Assembly: GCF_003052265.1 (NCBI RefSeq)
Contig: NZ_QANS01000005.1
Coordinates: 310,001-374,000, forward strand
DNA length: 64,000 nt
Direction of reading: 5' to 3'
DNA from: Stenotrophobium rhamnosiphilum
Lineage (GTDB): Bacteria; Pseudomonadota; Gammaproteobacteria; Nevskiales; Nevskiaceae
This document shows, one piece after another, positions 29,202 through 38,349 of this stretch. A program made the translations under genes and the position numbers. The notes beneath the pieces are model-generated. The model made no database searches. It was not told the DNA's origin and saw only the letters and a program-made list of their open reading frames with translations. Each line of letters starts with the position of its first letter. Within the stretch, counting starts at the first letter, position 1.

Positions 29202-30694
29202 GGCCGTGGCTCCACGCCAACCAGATGGGCAACAAAATTTCGATCACTAAACTGACGCACATCTGCACCGTAAATTTGATAGTCCTCGTGGCCCTTGCCT
29301 GCCACGACCACTGAATCGTTTTTTCCCGCCGCGCGCACAGCAGCGGTGATGGCCTGCGCGCGATCGTGAATCACGCGTGCTGAATGACCATTTGGGAGGC
29401 CAGTGCGAATTTCCGAAACGATCGCTTCTGGGTTTTCGCTGCGCGGGTTGTCATCCGTAATGACCAACTCGTCTGCATAAGCGGCTGCAGCTGCGGCCAT
29501 CAACGGACGCTTACCGCGATCGCGATCACCGCCACAGCCAAACACACACCAGAGCTTGCCTGTCGTGTGCGCGCGCACTGCTTTCAGAATCTGTTCGAGG
29601 GCCTGCGGTGTGTGTGCATAGTCAACCACGACCAAAGGCATGGCTTGCGCGCCGCGATAACCTTCAATGCGACCCGGCACAGTCTGCGATTGATTGAGTG
29701 CAGCAACTGCGTCTTGCAATGAGACGCCGCCTTGAAGAATTGCAGCCAATGCGGCGAGCAAGTTGTAGGCGTTAAAGCGGCCAAACAACTGACTCTGAAT
29801 ACGCGCCTGCCCCCAGCTGCTGTCGATATCGAAAGCAAGTCCGGTACTCAGCAGTTCTAATTTGCGACCCAACACATAGCGATGCGATGCGGGTACTTCG
29901 CCATCAAGGCCATAGGCAATTGAGATATCGCTGAACTCTTCAAGCCACTGCGCACCGCGTGCGTCATCACGATTGAAAATCGCGGCTTTAAGGCCCGGGC
30001 GTTCAAAAAGTTTGCGCTTGGCAGCAGCGTAGTTCTCGACCGTGCCGTGATAATCGAGATGATCACGCATGACATTGGTCAACACGGCGGCATCAAAATT
30101 CACGCCAGAGATGCGATCTTGATCGAGTGCATGCGATGACACTTCCATCGCGGCCGAGCGTGCGCCCTGCGCGTGCATCTGCGAGAAGTGACGCTGTAGT
30201 GTCACGGCATCTGGCGTTGTATGCGTCGCAACATCGAGCTTGCCGATGCGGCCATAGCCCAAGGTGCCGAGATAAGCGCAGGGCTGATCGAGACGATCGA
30301 GTGCTTGTGCGATCAAATAGGCGGTTGAGGTTTTTCCGTCGGTTCCGGTGACGCCAACGGTGAACATCTCGCGTGTCGGTTCGCCGTAATAGCGGCTGGC
30401 GATTTCGCCCGCATGTCGTGCGAGCTTCTCGACTGCGATTGCAGGAATCTTTGTTTCTGGACGCGTCCAATCTGCGGCAGGTTCCCACACAATTGCAGCC
30501 GCACCACGCTCCAAGGCTTGATGCAGATGTGCGAGGCCATGATGCTGACCCTGCCCTTTGCAAGCGAGGAACAAATTGCCCGGCGCAACGCGGCGGCTGT
30601 CCATTTCTACGCCCGTCACTGAAAGATCAGCGACAGAAGCAGAAAACCCTGCGAGCAAGGTTTTTACTGAATGTTGTGTTTGCTGAGCCGTCAT
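29198..30694 (-). CDS. murE: UDP-N-acetylmuramoyl-tripeptide synthetase MurE (meso-diaminopimelate adding)
   Basis: 498 residues. The P-loop is GVTGTDGKTSTAYLI. The specificity motif DNPR (ITDDNPRSENPE) is the form found in enzymes that add meso-diaminopimelate rather than L-lysine. That agrees with mpl elsewhere in the window. It overlaps ftsI by 4 bases. Confidence 0.96.
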   Translation of the reverse strand: MTAQQTQHSVKTLLAGFSASVADLSVTGVEMDSRRVAPGNLFLACKGQGQHHGLAHLHQALERGAAAIVWEPAADWTRPETKIPAIAVEKLARHAGEIASRYYGEPTREMFTVGVTGTDGKTSTAYLIAQALDRLDQPCAYLGTLGYGRIGKLDVATHTTPDAVTLQRHFSQMHAQGARSAAMEVSSHALDQDRISGVNFDAAVLTNVMRDHLDYHGTVENYAAAKRKLFERPGLKAAIFNRDDARGAQWLEEFSDISIAYGLDGEVPASHRYVLGRKLELLSTGLAFDIDSSWGQARIQSQLFGRFNAYNLLAALAAILQGGVSLQDAVAALNQSQTVPGRIEGYRGAQAMPLVVVDYAHTPQALEQILKAVRAHTTGKLWCVFGCGGDRDRGKRPLMAAAAAAYADELVITDDNPRSENPEAIVSEIRTGLPNGHSARVIHDRAQAITAAVRAAGKNDSVVVAGKGHEDYQIYGADVRQFSDRNFVAHLVGVEPRP

Positions 30695-32454
30695 GTGCGC
30701 GGCTCCCGAATCGGCAGCGCGACGGTTTGACGCGTTGGGATTGGCGCTGCAATTGGCGACGTCGGCAGATTCATCTGGCCCGGCGGAATTCGCAGCAAAC
30801 GTGCGGCGCCCTGCATCACCGTTGAAAAAACCGGAGCAGCAACAAGACCGCCGTAGTAATCGCCTGCACCCGGCTCATCAATCATGACGAGACCCACCAG
30901 ACGTGGATGCTCTGCTGGCAGCATGCCGATGAATACGGATTGATGACGTTTGTCTGCATAACCGCCGCTATCGGCAACTTTGCGAATCGTGCCGGTCTTG
31001 CCAGCAACGCGATAACCCGGAATGGCTGCGCGCTGTGCAGTACCGCCTTCTTGCACGACGCCTTCCATCAGCTCGCGCATCTCACTCGCAACCACGGCAG
31101 AAACTGCACGCTGTGGCGGAACTTGTGGCGCGCTGGCCAGCAAGCGCAACTGCGGCATCAAGCCATCATTGGCCAACGCAGCATACGCACGCACCAGATG
31201 CATGGCGGTGAGCGAGAGTCCATAACCGTAAGAAGCTGTTGCTGTAGCGATCTGGCCCCACTCGCTGTAATGACGCAGCACGGGACTCGCTTCACCGGGG
31301 AAGCCTGAATAGATCGGTTCGCCAAAACCAAAACGCTGATAGCCGGACCAAACTGATTCCGCGCCGAGTGCCAATCCAATTTTTGCTGCACCAACGTTGC
31401 TGGATTTGCTCAGCAATACTTTGAGATCGACATCGCCTTGCGGATGTTCATCACGCACGGTTAGCGCACCGACCTTGAAAAATCCTGGCGTGGTGTCGAT
31501 GTGGCTGGTGGGCTGATAAACGCCCAGCTCCAATGCTTGTGCGACCAGCAAAGGTTTTACCGTCGAGCCAGGCTCAAAACCATCCGTGATGCCGCGATTG
31601 CGCGAACCGCCGCCTTTGCGATCTTCAACGTTGTTCGGATTAAACCCAGGCTGACTCGCCATCGCGAGAATCTCGCCTGTGGTGCTATCGGCCACCACGA
31701 CTAACCCGCCGCGTGCATTGTTGCGTGCAACAGCGGCTTTCAATTCGCGATAAGCGAGATACTGGATGCGCAGATCAATCGTCAGCGCGAGATCTTTACC
31801 CGACAGCGCATCTTTGCTTTCAAGATTGTCTTCAACCACACGGCCCGTGCGATCACGAATCACACGACGTGCGCCTGCCTTGCCTGCAAGTGCTGCTTCC
31901 TGAGCCAGCTCCAAACCTTCTTGTCCACGACCATCACGGCCGCAGAAACCAACGACCTGTCCAGCCACTTCGCCCGCTGGGTAATAGCGTGCGTAAGCAG
32001 CTTCTGAAAATACGCCCGGCGCTTTGAGTGACAACACGCGCTCGGCTTCTGCGGGGCTGATTGCGTCACTGATGTAAACGAACTTGCGATCTTTGCGGTT
32101 GCGCAAAAAGTCCTGCAAATCTTTTGGATTGCGGCCAAGCAGTTTGGCGACTGCATAAACATGCTGTGGCGATTCCAACAACGCGGCAGGCACAGCCCAA
32201 ATCATTTCGACTGGAGCAGACAGCGCCAGAGGCTCGCCGCGGCGATCACGAATTGCACCGCGATGACCGGGAATCACCAACGTACGGATGTGGCGCTTGT
32301 CGCCTTCTTGCACCAAGAAATCACGCTGCAAAACCTGCAACTGAAACGCGCGGCCAAATACCACCACAACGCCCAGCCCCAACAAACCGAGGACTGCCCA
32401 CCGACGCCAGACCGGCACCGTTTGCGTCACATAGTTTGGACGCGCGCTACTCAT
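30691..32454 (-). CDS. ftsI: Septal peptidoglycan transpeptidase FtsI (PBP3)
   Basis: 587 residues: cytoplasmic N-terminus, one membrane segment (about 19-36), a pedestal domain and a class B transpeptidase domain. The active site has S297-T-V-K300, the S351-S-N353 triad and K486-T-G-T489. It cross-links septal peptidoglycan and partners FtsW. It overlaps ftsL and murE by 4 bases each. Confidence 0.97.
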   Translation of the reverse strand: MSSARPNYVTQTVPVWRRWAVLGLLGLGVVVVFGRAFQLQVLQRDFLVQEGDKRHIRTLVIPGHRGAIRDRRGEPLALSAPVEMIWAVPAALLESPQHVYAVAKLLGRNPKDLQDFLRNRKDRKFVYISDAISPAEAERVLSLKAPGVFSEAAYARYYPAGEVAGQVVGFCGRDGRGQEGLELAQEAALAGKAGARRVIRDRTGRVVEDNLESKDALSGKDLALTIDLRIQYLAYRELKAAVARNNARGGLVVVADSTTGEILAMASQPGFNPNNVEDRKGGGSRNRGITDGFEPGSTVKPLLVAQALELGVYQPTSHIDTTPGFFKVGALTVRDEHPQGDVDLKVLLSKSSNVGAAKIGLALGAESVWSGYQRFGFGEPIYSGFPGEASPVLRHYSEWGQIATATASYGYGLSLTAMHLVRAYAALANDGLMPQLRLLASAPQVPPQRAVSAVVASEMRELMEGVVQEGGTAQRAAIPGYRVAGKTGTIRKVADSGGYADKRHQSVFIGMLPAEHPRLVGLVMIDEPGAGDYYGGLVAAPVFSTVMQGAARLLRIPPGQMNLPTSPIAAPIPTRQTVALPIREPRT

Positions 32455-32747
32455 GGTTTGGAACTCACAACCACGTAGTCATGTGGCTCGGTCATGCCGA
32501 GCTGCTCGCGCGCATTTTTTTCCACACGGGCGTGATGCGAGAGCGTGGCTTCTTCAAGCTGCAGCTGTGCCCATTCCATGTTGAGACGTTCTTTTTCCGA
32601 ACGCATGCCATTGAGTTGATTCACCAGCACACGGTTTTCATGCTTAGTGCGCACAACAGCAAGTGCAGAAATCACCACTAAGAAAATCAGCGCCAGCGGC
32701 AACAACATGCCACCGCGACCTTCAATGAGTTCGCGGAAGCGTCTCAT
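32451..32747 (-). CDS. ftsL: Cell division protein FtsL
   Basis: 98 residues: one membrane segment (about 15-32) and a periplasmic heptad-rich helix (about 35-75), the usual FtsL architecture. Assigned by architecture and position between rsmH and ftsI. It belongs to the FtsQLB complex that activates FtsWI. Confidence 0.9.
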   Translation of the reverse strand: MRRFRELIEGRGGMLLPLALIFLVVISALAVVRTKHENRVLVNQLNGMRSEKERLNMEWAQLQLEEATLSHHARVEKNAREQLGMTEPHDYVVVSSKP

Positions 32748-33736
32748 GAGCGGCGCTCCGCAACGCGTAGCACAGCACTACGAGCACGCGGATTCACAGC
32801 GCTCTCTTCGTCTGTTGATAGTTGCTTTTTGCCGACTAGATTCAGCGGAAATGTAGCAGCGGATTGCGGCAACATTGGCAAGCGGCGGTCATACACTTCG
32901 GCTTCGCGTGAAGCGTCGCGCATGAAGCGTTTAACGATGCGGTCTTCCAGCGAGTGGAAACTGATCACCACCAAACGACCACCAGGTGCGAGTACATCCA
33001 ACGCTTGCTTGAGCACTGATTCCAACACTTCAAGTTCACGATTGATGTGAATGCGGATTGCCTGAAAGCTACGCGTAGCCGGGTGAATGTGATGGCTTCG
33101 TGGGCCCGGCACGGCTGCGATCAACGCAGCAAGCTGTGACGTCGTCGTGAATGGTGTTTCTACGCGCGCTTCAACAATGCGACGTGCAATGCGGCGACTG
33201 TTGCGCTCATCACCGAACTTCCACAGCACGTCAGCGAGATCACGTTCACCGACTTGTGCAATCCACTCAGCAGCAGATTCACCTGCCAGCGGATTCATGC
33301 GCATGTCGAGCGGGCCATCTTTGCTAAAGCTGAAGCCGCGCGATGCATCATCAAGCTGCGGCGATGAAACGCCGAGGTCCAACAAGATTCCACTAACGCG
33401 ACGCGTGATGCCTTCGCTCTCAGCTACCGCAGCGAGCTGCGAAAAGTTTTTGTGATGAATGCGGAAATTTTTGCGCGCGCCGTAGAGCTGCGTTGCTTCT
33501 GCGACGGCCTGCGGATCTTGATCGAGGCCATGCAACATTCCGTCGCCGCCTGCAGCATCAAGCGCTTCGAGAATCGCACCGGAATGTCCACCGCGTCCGA
33601 AGGTGCCATCGATGTAAATGCCACCCGCAACGACTCCGAGGCCGGCGAGGGCTTCTGTGAGCATCACCGGACGATGGGAGAACATCGGGGCGCTAGCCCT
33701 GACCGTTATGGCAGGGGAGGCGGCGCTGACAGACAT
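32744..33736 (-). CDS. rsmH: 16S rRNA (cytosine-1402-N4)-methyltransferase RsmH
   Basis: 330 residues. The S-adenosylmethionine-binding YIDGTFGRGGHSGAIL and GILLDLGVSSPQLDDASRGFSF-type segments mark the family. The homology begins at FSHRPVMLTEAL, about residue 19, so the true start could be ATG 17 codons downstream of 33736. It overlaps ftsL by 4 bases and follows mraZ by 6. Confidence 0.95.
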   Translation of the reverse strand: MSVSAASPAITVRASAPMFSHRPVMLTEALAGLGVVAGGIYIDGTFGRGGHSGAILEALDAAGGDGMLHGLDQDPQAVAEATQLYGARKNFRIHHKNFSQLAAVAESEGITRRVSGILLDLGVSSPQLDDASRGFSFSKDGPLDMRMNPLAGESAAEWIAQVGERDLADVLWKFGDERNSRRIARRIVEARVETPFTTTSQLAALIAAVPGPRSHHIHPATRSFQAIRIHINRELEVLESVLKQALDVLAPGGRLVVISFHSLEDRIVKRFMRDASREAEVYDRRLPMLPQSAATFPLNLVGKKQLSTDEESAVNPRARSAVLRVAERRS

Positions 33737-33742
33737 GGCGCC

Positions 33743-34186
33743 TCACCGCTTGAGATGCTTGAAGGCGGCCGAGAGCGCAGGCAACACGCTCTCTGGGCCT
33801 GAGCCAAACATGGTGTCCCAGATTTCCTCGGCGAACAGTTCCAAGCGATTGATCTGTCCCACCAACACTGCGCCAGTTTCCAAGCGCGCTTGTTTGCGAA
33901 GGAACTGCGGCAGCATCACGCGTCCTTGCTTGTCGATTTCTGTTTCCACCGCACGACCAACGAAGGCGAGCTTGAGCAGCTCTGCGGCTTCGCGATCTTC
34001 AAGATTCTGGATTTGCTCAGCGATGCTGTTGAACACCGCGACTGGATAAATTTCGAGCGAAGCGCGCGGCCCCATCGTGATCACAATTTGCAGGCCATAC
34101 GTATCGACGAGTTGCGCACGAAAGCGCGCCGGGATCGCGATGCGTCCCTTGTCGTCAACCGTTGAATGATGAGCGCCTGCAAACAT
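33743..34186 (-). CDS. mraZ: Transcriptional regulator MraZ
   Basis: 147 residues with two SpoVT-AbrB-like repeats: STVDDKGRIAIPARFR near the N-terminus and ETEIDKQGRVMLPQFLR in the second half. MraZ is a DNA-binding regulator of the dcw operon it heads. A set of 10-base-spaced GTG repeats lies 40-75 bases upstream and is the likely operator. Confidence 0.96.
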   Translation of the reverse strand: MFAGAHHSTVDDKGRIAIPARFRAQLVDTYGLQIVITMGPRASLEIYPVAVFNSIAEQIQNLEDREAAELLKLAFVGRAVETEIDKQGRVMLPQFLRKQARLETGAVLVGQINRLELFAEEIWDTMFGSGPESVLPALSAAFKHLKR

Positions 34187-34223
34187 GTGCTTGTGCGACG
34201 GCAGAACCGTCTATTCCTCTCAG

Positions 34224-34263
34224 TTTCTTCCACTGTGAGGCACTTTAATCCACTTCATACCAC
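34224..34263 (-). promoter_or_regulatory. Probable MraZ operator: four repeats at 10-base period
   Basis: On the minus strand GTGG, GTGG, GTGC, GTGG recur exactly every 10 bases (plus-strand CCAC at 34260, 34250 and 34230, GCAC at 34240). Two of them extend to AAGTGG/AAAGTG. MraZ proteins are known to bind short direct repeats with this period. The block lies between the mraZ start and a possible promoter. Confidence 0.7.
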
Positions 34264-34273
34264 CACGCAAGCA

Positions 34274-34303
34274 TTTTTACAGGAAAAAACTGAGTAACGA
34301 CAA
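34274..34303 (-). promoter_or_regulatory. Possible promoter of the dcw cluster
   Basis: Minus strand TTGTCG (34298-34303) and TAAAAA (34274-34279) are separated by 18 bases, directly upstream of the GTG repeats. Only a moderate match to sigma-70 consensus. Confidence 0.35.
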
Positions 34304-34534
34304 GCACTTAGGTCTATTTGCGACAGTCGATTAGGCACTTCATTTAAAACAAAGAGTTACAGCTAATACTTAAAGTAAAAATGAGCTGTTTACTGGGGAT
34401 TTTGAGCTCAGCCGCCCGTTAACCACGGTTTTGGACGTGAATTGGGGGTTGGAGAGTGTTTGTTGGTCAAAAAAGCAGCAAGATTCAAACCGAAACAGGC
34501 TGCCATATCGATGGGCCCCGCGCTTGGTGCGAGG

Positions 34535-34584
34535 CGCCGCTCCTGCGCATCCTGCGCCCGCGGCGTACCGTACATCCTGTACAT
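34535..34584 (-). repeat. Covarying hairpin repeat, copy 3
   Basis: Minus strand: ATGTACAGGATGTACGGTA (34566-34584), then outer arm GCGGCG/CGCCGC pairing (34535-34540 with 34560-34565) around the core. The inner palindrome has lost one A. It starts 11 bases beyond the rnpB terminator stem, on the side of its T-tract. Confidence 0.8.
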
Positions 34585-34617
34585 AAAAACAGAAACGGCT
34601 TGGTTTTAGCCAAGCCG
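34585..34617 (-). terminator. Rho-independent terminator of rnpB
   Basis: Minus strand 8-base stem CGGCTTGG/CCAAGCCG (34596-34617) followed by TTTCTGTTTTT. It lies about 25 bases downstream of the mature rnpB 3' end. Confidence 0.9.
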
Positions 34618-34641
34618 CCGGTAAAACCTACACGGTGTTTA

Positions 34642-34998
34642 ACGAGTCAGCCGTTAAGCCGGGTTCTGTCGTGGACAACCATTCCTCTAGGCGTACCGTC
34701 GCCGGCACGCTCAAGCAACCTACCCGGAAGGCATGCGGGCCGCATGTTGCCTTTCGGCGTCCTTCCCTATTTGGTCTTGCTCCAAGTGGGGTTTTCCGTG
34801 CCGCCACTGTTGCCAGTGACGCGGTGCGCTCTTACCGCACCTTTTCACCCTTACCGTCGCCTTGCGGCGCTTAGGCGGTTCATTCTCTGTGGCACTTTCC
34901 GTAGGCTCGCGCCTCCCAGGCATTACCTGGCACTTCGCCCGATGGAGCCCGGACTTTCCTCCCCCACTTGCGTGGCGGCGATTGTCTTGGCCGACTCA
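34642..34998 (-). ncRNA. rnpB: RNase P RNA (type A)
   Basis: Minus strand carries the universal segments GAGGAAAGTCCGGGCTCC near the 5' end, GGTAAGGGTGAAAAGGTGCG and AGACCAAATAGG in the middle, and CACGACAGAACCCGGCTTA near the 3' end. The ends pair as helix P1 (GAGTCGGCC with GGCTGACTC), which sets the limits to within a few bases. It is the catalytic RNA that matures tRNA 5' ends. Followed by a clear terminator. Confidence 0.96.
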
Positions 34999-35003
34999 CG
35001 ATC

Positions 35004-35029
35004 ATTTTAACAGGGCAGCCCTAGTGCAA
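35004..35029 (-). promoter_or_regulatory. Possible rnpB promoter
   Basis: Minus strand -10 TAAAAT (35004-35009) ends about six bases before the RNA 5' end. TTGCAC (35024-35029) is the nearest -35 candidate, but the spacer is only 14 bases, so the -35 is uncertain. Confidence 0.4.
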
Positions 35030-35066
35030 ACGGTATGATGGCGAACTAATTTTCAGGAGCAGGCCC

Positions 35067-35507
35067 ATGTCACGTTACGAAGTCAGTTTTGATGAGGTTT
35101 TCCCAGCGCCACGCAGCAAAATCTTCAAGTTCTTCGGCACGCACAAAAAAGTCGGCCTGATCTTTGGCGGCCAGTTTGATCGCATCAAAGATGGCGAAGA
35201 CGCAACAAACCCAGATGGTCTCGGCTCCGTCCGTCGCATCAAGCTGCCCCTGCCCGGCCCTTCGTTTGAAGAAACCATCATCACCTTCCAGCCAGAAACG
35301 CTGATCGAATACACCGTTACTCGCGGCAGCCCGATCACGAACCATCTCGGCCATATTGAATTCAGCGACGCCGCAAACGGCGGCACGCGCGTGAAGTACA
35401 CCATTGGTTTTGAGCCACGCATTCCCTGCACCGGCTTAGTGATCAAAGGCATTCTCGCTGCCGGCTTCAAAATCGGCATTCCTCGCGTGATGAAGAATCT
35501 CGACTAA
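35067..35507 (+). CDS. SRPBCC (START/Bet v1-like) family protein
   Basis: 146 residues, no signal peptide. The pattern of an N-terminal strand (YEVSFDEVFPAPRSKIFKFF), a beta-rich centre with VKYTIGFEP and a long C-terminal helix region (about 118-142) fits the SRPBCC superfamily of small cytoplasmic proteins with a hydrophobic ligand cavity. A CAGGAGC ribosome site precedes the ATG. It is followed after 15 bases by the BtuF-like gene, so the two are probably co-transcribed. Ligand unknown. Confidence 0.8.
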   Translation: MSRYEVSFDEVFPAPRSKIFKFFGTHKKVGLIFGGQFDRIKDGEDATNPDGLGSVRRIKLPLPGPSFEETIITFQPETLIEYTVTRGSPITNHLGHIEFSDAANGGTRVKYTIGFEPRIPCTGLVIKGILAAGFKIGIPRVMKNLD

Positions 35508-35522
35508 TTCGATTCCTTAGTC

Positions 35523-36281
35523 GTGCGCGTTTTTAGTCACACCTGTTCCAACACCGAAATCATGTGCGCGCTCGGATGCGCGCACATGATTGTTGGCATT
35601 GATACCGACTCCGACTATCCGCCGGAAATCGTCGAGCCTCTGCCGAAACTCGGCCGCGATCTCGATCTGGCCGCCGAGCAAGTCAAAAAATTCAAACCAG
35701 ATTTAGTACTGACCTCACTCACCGTGCCCGGTCACGAACGCATCGTCGACGCACTCCGCGCAGACGGCTTGCCGATATTGGTCTGTGATCCGCTCAGCCT
35801 CGACGACGTTTACGCCAACATCATCGAAATTGCCGAAGCCGTCGGAGTGCTCTCACGTGGTCGCGCACTCGTTTCAGAGATGCAAGCGCAGATGCCGCGC
35901 GTTGAACGTACACAACGTCCGCGCGTGTTGGTGGAGTGGTGGCCCAAGCCCGTGATTGCAGCGGCACAGCAATCTTGGGTGACAGATTTGATTGAACTCG
36001 CTGGCGGCGAGAATCCTTGGAAAGACACGGCAGCGAAGAGTATTCCATTAGAAGATTCAGCGGTCGTCGACGCAGCACCCGACGCCATCGTGATGAGTTG
36101 GTGTGGCGTGAAAGTGCAGAACTACCGCGCCGATGTTGTCATCCGCCGTCCCGGACACAACACAATTCCTGCGGTGCGTAATCAGCAGGTTCACGCAATC
36201 AGCGAAGAATTTTTAGGCCGCCCCGGCCCGCGCTTGGTCGAAGGCTATCGCGCGTTGCGCGACATTATTTCGAAGCTTTAG
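35523..36281 (+). CDS. BtuF-like periplasmic-binding-fold protein without signal peptide
   Basis: 252 residues. The fold is that of vitamin B12/siderophore substrate-binding proteins (PBP2 family, BtuF type): FSHTCSNTEIMCALGC near the N-terminus, the first-lobe strand KPDLVLTSL, the long linking helix around SLDDVYANIIEIAEAVGV, and WVTDLIELAGGENPW in the second lobe. The GTG start is followed at once by the mature fold with no hydrophobic leader, so the protein is predicted to stay in the cytoplasm. Such forms are annotated as cobalamin-binding proteins, but ligand binding is not shown. The TAG stop is part of a 9-base hairpin shared with the hisD 3' side. Confidence 0.8.
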   Translation: MRVFSHTCSNTEIMCALGCAHMIVGIDTDSDYPPEIVEPLPKLGRDLDLAAEQVKKFKPDLVLTSLTVPGHERIVDALRADGLPILVCDPLSLDDVYANIIEIAEAVGVLSRGRALVSEMQAQMPRVERTQRPRVLVEWWPKPVIAAAQQSWVTDLIELAGGENPWKDTAAKSIPLEDSAVVDAAPDAIVMSWCGVKVQNYRADVVIRRPGHNTIPAVRNQQVHAISEEFLGRPGPRLVEGYRALRDIISKL

Positions 36282-36304
36282 GAGCGCCTCTTAAGCGCTC
36301 CTAC
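36279..36304. repeat. Hairpin at the converging gene ends (REP-like)
   Basis: Nine-base stem TAGGAGCGC/GCGCTCCTA (36279-36287 with 36295-36303) around CTCTTAA. On the minus strand it begins GTAGGAGCGC. It contains the stop codon of the BtuF-like gene and lies 7 bases from the hisD stop. There is no T-tract; it may protect both 3' ends or be a REP-type element. Confidence 0.6.
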
Positions 36305-36310
36305 AAAATC

Positions 36311-37606
36311 TTAGAGACGATCTCTCGCACTGGCAGCATGCGCTTGCAAGCCTTCAGCATCCGCAATCGCACCAGCAATTTTCGCCAGTTCGCTCGCGCC
36401 CTTTGGGCTGCACTCAATCAGGCTGCTGCGTTTCTGGAATTCGTAAACGCCTAGCGGATTCGAGAAACGTGCGGCGCGTGAGGTTGGTAGCACGTGGTTG
36501 GGGCCCGCACAGTAATCGCCGAGTGCTTCTGGCGTGTGACGGCCGAGGAACACGGCGCCAGCGTGGCGGATTTTTGGCAGCCAATCGCGCGGAGCATCGA
36601 CTGACAATTCCAAGTGCTCAGGCGCAATCTGGTTCGACAATGCAATTGCCTCGTCGAGACCACGCGTTGCGATCAGTGCACCGCGATTCTTCAGCGATGC
36701 GCGCACAGTCACTTCGCGCGGCAGTTCGCTCATGCGCTTAGCCATTGCATCAGCAACGCGGTTGAGAAACTCAACATCCGGCGAAAGCAGAATCGACTGC
36801 GAATCTTCGCCATGCTCGGCTTGCGAGAACAGGTCCATCGCAATCCAGCCCGGATCGGTTTTGCCATCGCAAATCACAACGATCTCGGATGGACCAGCAA
36901 TCGAATCGATGCCGACCTGACCAAAAACAATGCGCTTGGCTGCAGCAACGTAGGCGTTGCCGGGGCCGACAATTTTATCGACTGGTGGAATCGTTTTCGT
37001 GCCGTATGCGAGCGCAGCAACAGCCTGCGCGCCGCCGACGGTGAAGACGCGATCAACGCCCGCGAGATGAGCAGCAGCGAGTACGACCGAATTCAGTTCA
37101 CCACCGGGCGCAGGCACCACCATGATGACTTCGCGCACGCCAGCGACTTTCGCCGGAATTGCGTTCATCAGCACAGACGACGGATAAGCAGCTTTGCCGC
37201 CCGGCACATAAAGGCCTGCGCGATCCAGTGGCGTAACCATCTGGCCAAGTTGATTGCCGTGCTCGTCGGTGAACGAGAATGGCGCAATCGTCTGATGTTC
37301 TGCGTAAGCGCGAATGCGTTGGGCAGCGGCTTCAAGTGCAGCGCGCAATGCGGCAGGCTGTGCATCCCAAGCAGCTTTGCGCTGTTCAACGCTGACTTCG
37401 AGTTCTGCAACGCTAGCAACATTGCGACGATCAAATTTGTTGGTGAGTTCCAGCAGCGCGACATCACCACGCGTGCGCACATCAGCAACGATGTTCTCAA
37501 CCGCGTGCGTCACATCTGCACTTTGCTCAGGCGCACGATCCATCAACGACGCAAATGCTGCGTCGAAATTTACATCGCTCGTGCTGAGGCGAGTGATCTC
37601 AACCAC
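36311..37606 (-). CDS. hisD: Histidinol dehydrogenase
   Basis: About 431 residues. Conserved stretches are [53 protein letters not shown] with a zinc ligand, and GPNHVLPT. It oxidises histidinol to histidine. GTG at 37606 (VEITRLS) overlaps the hisG stop by 8 bases; GTG at 37621 is also possible. hisC, the usual next gene, is absent; rnpB-linked genes lie beyond on the other strand. Confidence 0.95.
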   Translation of the reverse strand: MVEITRLSTSDVNFDAAFASLMDRAPEQSADVTHAVENIVADVRTRGDVALLELTNKFDRRNVASVAELEVSVEQRKAAWDAQPAALRAALEAAAQRIRAYAEHQTIAPFSFTDEHGNQLGQMVTPLDRAGLYVPGGKAAYPSSVLMNAIPAKVAGVREVIMVVPAPGGELNSVVLAAAHLAGVDRVFTVGGAQAVAALAYGTKTIPPVDKIVGPGNAYVAAAKRIVFGQVGIDSIAGPSEIVVICDGKTDPGWIAMDLFSQAEHGEDSQSILLSPDVEFLNRVADAMAKRMSELPREVTVRASLKNRGALIATRGLDEAIALSNQIAPEHLELSVDAPRDWLPKIRHAGAVFLGRHTPEALGDYCAGPNHVLPTSRAARFSNPLGVYEFQKRSSLIECSPKGASELAKIAGAIADAEGLQAHAASARDRL

Positions 37607-38231
37607 GCTCCACCACCCCACTCAGACGATCCAACCAATCCTGCACCATCGCGTGCTTGGTCTTCATCGACGCTTTGTTCACAACCATGCGCGCGCTGAT
37701 CTGCGTGATGATTTCAGTTTCGATCAAGCCATTGGCTTTGAGCGTGTTGCCGGTGTCGACAAGATCAACAATCACGTCAGCCAAGCCCACGAGCGGCGCG
37801 AGTTCCATCGAGCCGTAAAGTTTGATCATCTCGACCTGCTGGCCCTTGGCGGCGTAGTGACGGCGCGTCAGTTCCAGATATTTGGTTGCGACGCGCAGGC
37901 GACGAATGCCGTCGTGCGGCGGTGCGTCTTTTTTCTGCGCGATCGACAAACGGCAGCGTGCGATGCCCAAATCCAGCGGCTCATAGAGCGCTTCGCCGCC
38001 GTGCTCCATCAGCACGTCTTTGCCGGTGATGCCCATGTCTGCCGCGCCGTATTCGACGAATGTCGGAACGTCGGCTGGGCGAATGATCAGCAGGCTGATG
38101 TTGGGATGATTGGTCGGCACGCGCAGCAGGCGGCCAATGTCGCCCGCTGGTTTGAGGCCAATCTTGGCCAGAAGCGGAAGGCTATCTTCGAGAATGCGGC
38201 CCTTCGAAAGGGCAATGGTCAGCGTCGTCAT
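37599..38231 (-). CDS. hisG: ATP phosphoribosyltransferase, short form
   Basis: 210 residues, so the short HisG type that needs the HisZ regulatory subunit (not in the window). [15 protein letters not shown] and [16 protein letters not shown] are characteristic. It catalyses the first step of histidine synthesis. Coupled to hisD by overlap. Confidence 0.95.
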   Translation of the reverse strand: MTTLTIALSKGRILEDSLPLLAKIGLKPAGDIGRLLRVPTNHPNISLLIIRPADVPTFVEYGAADMGITGKDVLMEHGGEALYEPLDLGIARCRLSIAQKKDAPPHDGIRRLRVATKYLELTRRHYAAKGQQVEMIKLYGSMELAPLVGLADVIVDLVDTGNTLKANGLIETEIITQISARMVVNKASMKTKHAMVQDWLDRLSGVVERG

Positions 38232-38328
38232 AAGGCGCGCATTCTAGCTGCGCAAGGCTAATAACGGAGGCTTTTTGCCATTTATCCATTAGTTTTCATG
38301 GAACAGACTTGTTTTATTATATTTGTTT

Positions 38329-38349
38329 AATATTTCTATAATAAATATT
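38329..38349 (+). promoter_or_regulatory. Possible eutB promoter in an AT-rich palindrome
   Basis: A perfect TATAAT (38337-38342) sits inside the inverted repeat AATATTT...AAATATT within the very AT-rich stretch 38310-38370, about 160 bases before eutB. No good -35 stands 16-18 bases upstream, which would suit an activator-dependent promoter. The rest of the 269-base gap between hisG and eutB shows nothing recognisable. Confidence 0.4.

Noticed and set aside
34456-35010. A 184-residue plus-strand frame over the rnpB region
   Set aside because: It is antisense to RNase P RNA, whose conserved segments and paired ends are clear.
36614-38261. Plus-strand frames (361 and 315 residues) opposite hisD and hisG
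   Set aside because: Composition is that of reversed coding sequence; hisD and hisG are unambiguous.
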